11,453 nt of DNA from Anaeromassilibacillus stercoravium (GTDB lineage: Bacteria > Bacillota > Clostridia > Oscillospirales > Acutalibacteraceae). Shown in pieces: positions 4,955 to 10,515 of this stretch. The position numbers and the translations under genes were made by a program. The stretch is from assembly GCA_019118845.1 (NCBI GenBank), contig DWYE01000012.1:1-11453 (forward strand), read 5' to 3'. Position 1 is the stretch's first letter. Each line of letters begins with the position of its first letter. The notes under the pieces are model-generated. The model made no database searches and was not told where the DNA came from. It saw only the letters and a list, made by a program, of their open reading frames with translations.

Positions 4955-7729
4955 GTATTCGCCGCTCAGCGGCATGCGGAAGGTCTGCCAATAGACGCCG
5001 CCGGTTTCTCCATCGCTCATAAAATAAAGGGATTCTTCGGTCAGGCAAAGGTTCTCGAAGGTGCCCGTCGCGGGCAGGACCTGGGTGATCGATTCTTGAA
5101 CGGCGTCTTCCTCCAGCGCCCGCAAGTTTACACAGTAGAGCCGGCGGTTGGTAGAGAGGTACATAGTGCCGTCCGCTACAGCAAACGATTCCACATCGGG
5201 GAAAATGGCCGGGGCGTTGATGATGGAGCCGTCGGGCTGTGTACGGTACTGGGACAGCACCAGGTCGGAGACGGTGAACAGGACGGCGTCGGCCCCGTCC
5301 GGCGTGGCACGGTGGATATTTCCGTTTTCCGCGTAGTAGAGCGCGGAACCGTCCAATATATAGGGCTGGCTGGCGTCCGAATCGTTGGAAAAGAGGAAAT
5401 CCGGCTCGCCGCCGTCGTGGTACATGGCGATTTTGGGGCTCCCATCCGGGGAACTCTCGTCCGCCTGTACAAAATAGTACAACTTGCCGCCGTCCCACTG
5501 GATGTCCAGCAGGTTGCCGCCTACACGTGGAAGCAACGTTTCCTCGCTAACATTGGAACCGTCCGTCACGGGGCGCGTTTCACGCTGGTAGATCTCCCCG
5601 CCGCGGATATAGTAGAGGAATTCGTCCGTGACGATTAAGTCGCTGTGGGGCTGCTTCTCAACGGAGATGGGGATGGTCAGGTTCCATTTGGCCGGGAGGC
5701 AGTAGATCCCGCCGTCCAGCTGGTTGATGAAATACAGGTCCCCGTTCAGGATGTTCAGGGAAAGGCACGGGCCGTCGGTCAGCGCGGTCTGCGTATTGTG
5801 TACCGAATCCCAACGGTAAATGCGGTTGTTGTCCACAGCGTTGATGTAGTAGACGCTCCCGTCGCCGCCGTCCACCGCAATGCCGCCGTTTACAAGGTTG
5901 CTATTGGTATTCCCAACAGAGGAGGCCTCCTCCGGAATGACGTCCGCGCTGTTTTTTTCCTCCGGCTGGATGTCATAGAGGAATTGGGCGAGTCCCTGGG
6001 CGCATGTGGGGAGGTCGGCATACAGGATGCCGCCGTCCACAGCCTGTCCCGTGAAATCCATGGGGACTTGGCAGATTTCAGGCACGGTGGCAAGGGCGTC
6101 CGGAAGGTCCTTCAGTATGCTGGAGAGGTCGGTTTCAGAGATGTCGGTCTCAAGCAGCGGCGCGAGATCCGCCGCGAGTGCGTCCGGTTCGGACTCCTGT
6201 GTTTGCTGCATCAGCGTCAGCAGGACGACTTCGTGATTGCCCATATTGCTATCGGACCCCTCCCAAAGCTGTAAGGCGGCGAAGATTTCTTCCCCGCTTA
6301 GAACAGTGGGGCCGGCGGCAACTTCCCCATCGACGCCGGACGTTTCGGAGAGAGCGGCGCTGATTTCCACGGCGGCCGACATCGGAACCCCGCCGATCCG
6401 GTCGATGGCCTCCACCGCCTGGGGATAACCGGCGCGCACATAGCCGTCGATTGCCACGCCGAACGTCTCTTCCACAGCGGTACACAGCAGGGCGCCGCTC
6501 CCGGGTTCCGCGCCGACCTCCCCAATGGGCTGTTCCCCGGAGACCGGCACCTGGATGGCCAGCCCCGGGGCAAAATCGACCAGGCGGAGGGCCTGGCCGG
6601 TATTATCAAATGAAAGGAGCATCACGCTGCTCGCGGAGGAATCCTCCGCCCCGACCCAAAGCAGGATGTTGACGATCTGGGCGTCGCGGTATAGGCCGTC
6701 TTCACCGCGGATCACACCTGTCTGCTGTACATTGCTGCCATAGACAAAGGCGATCAATTCCTGGGCCATTGCGCTGAGATCGTCTGTGGCGCCGCCACCG
6801 GCGTCTGGGTCGTCGGCGGGGACCGTGTGGGTGGAGAGGAAATTTCCCGGGAAAGATTCCAGTTCGGAGGCAAATTCCATTGCGGTCGGCAAGCTCAGGT
6901 TGGTCCGCACTTTGGGCAGGAGTGCCCCCAAGAACTCAGAGGCGCTGGAGGGATCGTTCCAAATCTGCCGGAGCAGGGATTCCGCCAGTTTCTGCTGCCG
7001 GATCATGCGGTCGTAGTCCGTGCCCATGCGCACCCGCGTAAAAAAGAGCGCCTGCGAGCCGGTCAGTGTGTGTTCCCCAGCGGTAAAACCGCCCTCTAGG
7101 AAGCTGTCCTGCGAGCTGCTCAGTGCAAAATAGGCGGCTTCCTCTTCGGAGAGTTCCATGGTCAGCCCGCCAATGGCGTTGATGGCCGCTTCCATGTCGC
7201 TGGCATCGATCCAGAGATAGCCATCCACGGCTAGGCCGAAATTCTGCTGGATCAACGAGACCGCCTCGTCCCCGTTTTTTTCGGTTTGGAAGAGGGCGGA
7301 AAGCGCTTGTTCCCGGTCATCCGAGGTTTTGACCCGCAAGCTGGGAAGGAAGCTGCTGAGCTTGAAGCCGCCGCCCCGCTGGTCCACGGAGACGAGCATC
7401 AGGGCGTTGCCATCTCCGCCGTCGTCCGTACAAAGGCATAGGATGTTGGTGATTTCACTGTCGCGGTAGAGGCCGTCACTGCCTAAGATTACCCCTTCGT
7501 TGGCAGTGGGCGCGCTGGAAACCGTCTCAATGGGCTGTAAAACGCGCTTTATGGTGGGCACGCCCAGGCCAAAGAGGAGAATCAGGCAGGCGGCCAGTGC
7601 AACGGGGACCATCCAGCGCGGCCGTGTGCGCCGGGGTTCCTGCTGTTCTTCTAGGGTGCGGACCAGGCGGTCGCGGAATGCTGGATCCGCGTTTAACTTA
7701 CGATAGGCGGATTGGTATTCCTGTTTCAT
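4940..7729 (-). CDS. Membrane protein: anti-sigma-like N-terminus, two degenerate LCP domains, propeller-like (DUF5050-type) C-terminus
   Basis: This 929-residue protein is encoded immediately after, and overlapping by ATGA, an ECF sigma factor, the usual place for its anti-sigma partner. Residues 1-38 are a charged cytoplasmic segment (DPAFRDRLVRTLEEQQ), and 39-58 are one transmembrane helix. Two LCP (LytR-CpsA-Psr) domains follow, at about 93-257 and 352-512. Each is introduced by the same linker, DGLYRDSEITNIL (85-97) and DGLYRDAQIVNIL (344-356), so they arose by tandem duplication. Domain 1 keeps TRVRMGTDYDRMIRQQ (231-246) but replaces the usual Arg-Asp after the second strand with Pro-Ser (SFLPSLRV, 126-133). 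Domain 2 has lost both sites (LQLWEGSDSNMGNHE). The C-terminus (612-905) has seven [LVM]Y[YFL] strand repeats (VYYIN, LYFIN, LYYIR, LYYFV, LYYAE, MYLST, LYFMS) spaced 39-59 residues apart, like a DUF5050 propeller. The start ATG has GAAGGAGG upstream. I infer an envelope sensor controlling the sigma factor; glycopolymer-transferase activity looks unlikely. Confidence 0.88.
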   Translation of the reverse strand: MKQEYQSAYRKLNADPAFRDRLVRTLEEQQEPRRTRPRWMVPVALAACLILLFGLGVPTIKRVLQPIETVSSAPTANEGVILGSDGLYRDSEITNILCLCTDDGGDGNALMLVSVDQRGGGFKLSSFLPSLRVKTSDDREQALSALFQTEKNGDEAVSLIQQNFGLAVDGYLWIDASDMEAAINAIGGLTMELSEEEAAYFALSSSQDSFLEGGFTAGEHTLTGSQALFFTRVRMGTDYDRMIRQQKLAESLLRQIWNDPSSASEFLGALLPKVRTNLSLPTAMEFASELESFPGNFLSTHTVPADDPDAGGGATDDLSAMAQELIAFVYGSNVQQTGVIRGEDGLYRDAQIVNILLWVGAEDSSASSVMLLSFDNTGQALRLVDFAPGLAIQVPVSGEQPIGEVGAEPGSGALLCTAVEETFGVAIDGYVRAGYPQAVEAIDRIGGVPMSAAVEISAALSETSGVDGEVAAGPTVLSGEEIFAALQLWEGSDSNMGNHEVVLLTLMQQTQESEPDALAADLAPLLETDISETDLSSILKDLPDALATVPEICQVPMDFTGQAVDGGILYADLPTCAQGLAQFLYDIQPEEKNSADVIPEEASSVGNTNSNLVNGGIAVDGGDGSVYYINAVDNNRIYRWDSVHNTQTALTDGPCLSLNILNGDLYFINQLDGGIYCLPAKWNLTIPISVEKQPHSDLIVTDEFLYYIRGGEIYQRETRPVTDGSNVSEETLLPRVGGNLLDIQWDGGKLYYFVQADESSPDGSPKIAMYHDGGEPDFLFSNDSDASQPYILDGSALYYAENGNIHRATPDGADAVLFTVSDLVLSQYRTQPDGSIINAPAIFPDVESFAVADGTMYLSTNRRLYCVNLRALEEDAVQESITQVLPATGTFENLCLTEESLYFMSDGETGGVYWQTFRMPLSGEYAEGL

Positions 7730-8196
7730 ACGATTTCCTCCTTCAAGGCTTTTGCCAGCAGCGCACGCGCACGGCTGAGACGGGACGAAACCGTATTAGG
7801 CCGGCTGTGCAGGATCTCTGCAATCTCTTTGGTGGAATAACCCTCGAAATAGTATAAGTGGACCACCGCGCGGTATTTGGCAGGCAGGGCGGCAACCGCG
7901 GAGACCACTTCAAGTTCCGCGTTGTCCAGCGCTGGAATGCCCTCGTCCAAATCCGCCCGTTTTCGAAACCATGCGGAAGCCAGGTGGTTTTTACAGTGGT
8001 TGACCGTCACGCGGAGCAGCCAGGCCTTTTCGTGCTCCTCGCTTTGAAAGATCGGTGCTTTTTCCATATATTTTAAGAGGACCTCCTGTACGGTGTCCTC
8101 GGCTTCCGCCCGGTTGTTCAGTTGGGAATATGCTACGCGCAGCAGCATGGTGGCGTATTCGTTCACCACGCGCTCAATTTCTGCGTTTGTGCGCAC
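7726..8196 (-). CDS. ECF-type RNA polymerase sigma factor (sigma-70 family)
   Basis: This small sigma factor has regions 2 and 4 only. Region 2 runs from about VVNEYATMLLRVAYSQL through AEDTVQEVLLKYM and the EKAWLLRVTVNHCKNHL stretch that recognises and melts the -10. Region 4 is LPAKYRAVVHLYYFEGYSTKEIAEIL followed by the -35 recognition helix RPNTVSSRLSRARALL. I place the start at GTG 8196 (156 residues), which has GAGGGG (8210-8205) 8 nt upstream. The longer in-frame GTG at 8214 has no ribosome binding site and lies at or before the likely transcription start. The stop overlaps the start of the LCP-type membrane protein (ATGA), so the pair is translationally coupled as sigma/anti-sigma operons usually are. 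Its regulon is unknown; a GGAAAC box upstream suggests possible autoregulation. Confidence 0.93.
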   Translation of the reverse strand: MRTNAEIERVVNEYATMLLRVAYSQLNNRAEAEDTVQEVLLKYMEKAPIFQSEEHEKAWLLRVTVNHCKNHLASAWFRKRADLDEGIPALDNAELEVVSAVAALPAKYRAVVHLYYFEGYSTKEIAEILHSRPNTVSSRLSRARALLAKALKEEIV

Positions 8197-8213
8197 GTCC
8201 TTCACCCCTCTCA

Positions 8214-8242
8214 CTTATAATACCACGAAGGAAGGGGTTTCC
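8214..8242 (-). promoter_or_regulatory. Candidate promoter of the sigma/LCP operon
   Basis: On the - strand, GGAAAC (8242 down to 8237) lies 17 bp before TATAAG (8219 down to 8214). GGAAAC resembles the GGAAC/TGAAAC -35 core recognised by many ECF sigma factors, but the expected CGTC/CGTA -10 is not at the normal spacing. Two direct TTGCAGGC copies (8243-8250 and 8261-8268, 18 bp apart) lie just upstream. Autoregulation is therefore possible, not shown. Confidence 0.35.
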
Positions 8243-8339
8243 TTGCAGGCGTGGGAAAATTTGCAGGCACGCCGTGTGTTTTTGTGAATCTCTGGTTAGG
8301 GTTCGCCAGAGGAAGCAATCACTTACAAGAGTATATGTT

Positions 8340-8361
8340 TTCCGCAGGAAGCCCTGCGGAA
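8340..8361. repeat. Hairpin in divergent interval
   Basis: TTCCGCAGG (8340-8348) pairs perfectly with CCTGCGGAA (8353-8361) around AAGC, giving a 9-bp stem without a following T-run. It shares the core CCGCAG/CTGCGG with the next hairpin, so the arms of the two could pair alternately. Confidence 0.6.
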
Positions 8362-8370
8362 GGAAAAACA

Positions 8371-8401
8371 AACCGCTGCGGAAGAGGGTTCCGCAGCGGT
8401 T
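8371..8401. terminator. Strong hairpin, possible bidirectional terminator
   Basis: AACCGCTGCGGAA (8371-8383) pairs perfectly with TTCCGCAGCGGTT (8389-8401), giving a 13-bp stem with a GAGGG loop. Rightward it is followed by CGTTTTGT, leftward by TGTTTTTCC. It lies between divergently oriented genes, where no long transcript is expected from either side. It may therefore insulate the region or end a small RNA made in this 400-bp interval. Confidence 0.6.
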
Positions 8402-8597
8402 CGTTTTGTATGCATGAATTTGTTTGCGTAATCCCGTGATTATATGTGGAGCGTCCTTGGGATTATGTAAAATGTTTTCTGGCCGCTTCTGCAATTGTGC
8501 GTGAAAAATCATCACGATCTAAATTTGTTTCCTTAACATTGTCCCTAAAACAAAAAGCCATCGTTATTATAGATAAAAGGGAAAAGGGGGAATTCCT

Positions 8598-9209
8598 GTG
8601 AGCAGGCGCGCATGGCTTTCATCCTTGGCAATGTTTGTTTTGGCAGCGGTCATTTTTTCCGCATGCAGCCAAAAAATGCAAACGAGGAGTATCTATGCAG
8701 ACACACTCTTCGATGCGGGTTCCCTGGAAGAGCTGGAAGACCATGCCAAGTACATCGTGCAGGGTAAATTTCAAGATGATGCAACTGAAGATTTGCAAAG
8801 CGAAGCCGGGATTGTTCTCTACGGCGCAACGGTTTCCTCGTTTGAAATTACCAAAGTGTATAAGGGCGATTTCGAAGTGGGCGACGTCATCAAGATTGCC
8901 GAGCAGTATTATGTGGAAGAGCAGGATGGTCAACAGACGTTGGTCCATTATGGAAACTATATGCCGTCGGATGTAGGGCGCGAATACCTGATGTTCTTTG
9001 ATAATCCTCCGGAAAACAGCGAGCGGTGGAAAGATACGTACACACCGCTGTGCCTGGATCGGGGGCGGTATCCAGTGATAAACGCCAAAACGTGGTCGGT
9101 GGCCGACGTGGACAATATGACCAACGAAGAGCTGAACCTGGATACAGGGGATTCGTCCCTCTACCGGCAGTTTTACAAAGACGTGATGGAGAAATACATG
9201 AACGGATGA
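8598..9209 (+). CDS. Putative lipoprotein of unknown function
   Basis: I do not recognise this 203-residue protein. Residues 1-22 are a signal peptide (MSRRAW, then a hydrophobic core LAMFVLAAVIF) ending in a lipobox-like FSAC, so cleavage and lipidation at Cys23 would anchor it to the outer face of the membrane. The mature part begins with an acidic stretch (SLEELEDHAKYIVQGKF) and contains SSFEITKVYKGDFEVGDVIKIAEQYY (80-105). This resembles the beta-strand-rich xxVxKGxxxxGDxIxI pattern seen in small extracytoplasmic domains, and GREYLMFF (127-134) follows. Two further Cys are absent except Cys152. The start is GTG 8598 with AAAAGGGGG about 8-12 nt upstream. It stands alone, diverges from the sigma/LCP operon and converges with the DUF3592-like gene, only 17 bp away. 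A role in envelope sensing with its neighbour is speculation. Confidence 0.85.
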   Translation: MSRRAWLSSLAMFVLAAVIFSACSQKMQTRSIYADTLFDAGSLEELEDHAKYIVQGKFQDDATEDLQSEAGIVLYGATVSSFEITKVYKGDFEVGDVIKIAEQYYVEEQDGQQTLVHYGNYMPSDVGREYLMFFDNPPENSERWKDTYTPLCLDRGRYPVINAKTWSVADVDNMTNEELNLDTGDSSLYRQFYKDVMEKYMNG

Positions 9210-9226
9210 TGGACTCCGCCGGTATC

Positions 9227-9991
9227 TCAGGAGGAACGCCGGCGCGAGCCCGCTTTAAAGGGGCTTTCCAGCACCCGCCCCGTCTGGACGTCCCGGTAGA
9301 GTGTGACCCGTTCGCCGGGCCGATAGGGCCGGCGGCCCATGCCGATTTCCATGCGGTAGGTCCGCCCGCCCCAGAAACAGAGATAGACGGGGACGTTGAC
9401 GCGGTTGTTCTCAGCGTCCTCCCGGCGGACATATCCCTGGAACACCGCCGGAACGGGTTGGATGCTCCCGTTGGCTAGCCGCTTCCGGAAATCCCTTCGG
9501 TGCCGGATGGTGGAGAAAACGGCGGCAAACAGGAAGCCGCCCAGGGTGACTAGGATAACAGCCGCCGCCATTGCCGGGCTGTCGCTCAAATACGCAGAGG
9601 CGCTTCCGGCGATGGACAAAAGTGACAGCGCCACGCCGTAAAGAAGCGTCAGGCATGACGTGGGGCGGCCGGTTGGGACTTCCCGCAGCCGGTCGCTTTT
9701 TGCATCGTACCGCATATTCTGCCGCTGCCCGATGGGCGGCGGCAGAATGTTTTTCCGGGGGCCTACAGGACGTTCCAGAATTCGCCCCTGCCAGGGGAAC
9801 ACATAGAGGATGGTCACATCCGGATGGATGTCGGGGATGGAGCCGTCCATTTCGACCCGCCGCACAGTGGCCTGGACCGTTTCACCGCGGGTTGCCCGCC
9901 GGAAAAAGGACCGTGCAATTAGCAGCACGGCCAGGAAGATCACCAGGCATACCGCCGCTGGCAGTAGTTTGAGTAGGGAACGTTCCGGCAT
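9227..9991 (-). CDS. Membrane protein with two DUF3592-like halves
   Basis: This 254-residue integral membrane protein has predicted transmembrane segments at about 10-27, 113-133 and 140-161. Two similar soluble segments are visible. The first is VQATVRRVE...VTILYVFPWQGRILERPVG...MRYDAKSDRLRE (39-104). The second is VPAVFQGYVRRED...VPVYLCFWGGRTYRMEIG...VTLYRDVQTGRVLES (180-243). Both have the order [V]xAxxxxxVRR, Y-[VL]-x-F-W-x-G-R, a Pro/Arg-rich turn and a Y-D/Y-R-D strand, which looks like DUF3592. That family has no established function; it is often found in membrane proteins of Gram-positive bacteria. The start is ATG 9991, with AGGAGG upstream; the longer reading to 10117 adds 42 residues with no ribosome binding site and an atypical Arg/Trp-rich composition. 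The gene converges on the lipoprotein gene with 17 bp between stops. Confidence 0.85.
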   Translation of the reverse strand: MPERSLLKLLPAAVCLVIFLAVLLIARSFFRRATRGETVQATVRRVEMDGSIPDIHPDVTILYVFPWQGRILERPVGPRKNILPPPIGQRQNMRYDAKSDRLREVPTGRPTSCLTLLYGVALSLLSIAGSASAYLSDSPAMAAAVILVTLGGFLFAAVFSTIRHRRDFRKRLANGSIQPVPAVFQGYVRREDAENNRVNVPVYLCFWGGRTYRMEIGMGRRPYRPGERVTLYRDVQTGRVLESPFKAGSRRRSS

Positions 9992-10395
9992 CGCGCCGCC
10001 TCCTATCGAAAAATTCCATCTTACTATATACCGCTTACACCGCGGCTGCCACCGCACCCATGTAAAATTCCGGTAAAATTTTGGATGGGTTCCGTTTGCA
10101 GTATGGGAGGGAGCCATATAAAAGCTGCATAGAAAGAGCCGAGGCGTTTCAAATTTTCTAAATCAGGTGTAGAAGATACGGAATGTGCAGGAAGGGGCGG
10201 TTTCCTGAAAAAGCAGGGGGAGCCAAGGCAATCCAGCGCAGGAGAGGGCAAAAGGCGCGCGTTTTCCTGGCCAAGAAGAGTGTGCGGGGACTGCGCTGGC
10301 GGGCCCCGCTTCCTGCGCATATGAGCGCGGGGCACTTCCTGAAAGATTTCCCATGCCCAGTTGCATTTCCCAGCAAGAATCCTTCGCCCTTTCTC
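9992..10395. other. Intergenic region with inverted repeats, no convincing gene
   Basis: About 400 bp separate the DUF3592-like gene from the ilvB promoter. Open frames exist on both strands here, for example a + frame 10183-10431 and a - frame from 10554. They run across the ilvB promoter or into ilvB and have low-complexity, Arg/Pro-rich translations. Visible structure is CCAGCGCAG (10233-10241) paired with CTGCGCTGG (10291-10299), and GCCCCGC (10303-10309) paired with GCGGGGC (10327-10333). The hexamer TTCCTG recurs four times (around 10202, 10264, 10310 and 10336). Confidence 0.5.
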
Positions 10396-10424
10396 TTGAC
10401 GGAAAAACCGAACGATACTATAAT
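10396..10424 (+). promoter_or_regulatory. sigmaA promoter of ilvB
   Basis: TTGACG (10396-10401) and a perfect TATAAT (10419-10424) lie 17 bp apart. Transcription would start near 10431, giving a leader of about 85 nt. The leader is too short for a T-box and shows no Ile/Leu/Val-rich leader peptide. It contains one 6-bp hairpin, CGCCGG/CCGGCG, around 10473-10491. Confidence 0.82.
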
Positions 10425-10515
10425 AAGTTAAATAATAAAAGCGACAAGAAACGCGGTCTCCGCCGCCGGAAACCGACCGGCGTTGGATGCGGTTTGATGG
10501 AGAAGGAGTGGCCCT

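Noticed and set aside
9992..10117. 42-residue N-terminal extension of the DUF3592-like protein
   Set aside because: ATG 9991 has an AGGAGG ribosome binding site and starts directly before a membrane helix; the extension is Arg/Trp-rich and lacks a ribosome binding site.
10183..10431. + strand frame upstream of ilvB
   Set aside because: It overlaps the whole ilvB promoter, has no ribosome binding site and its translation is basic and low in complexity.
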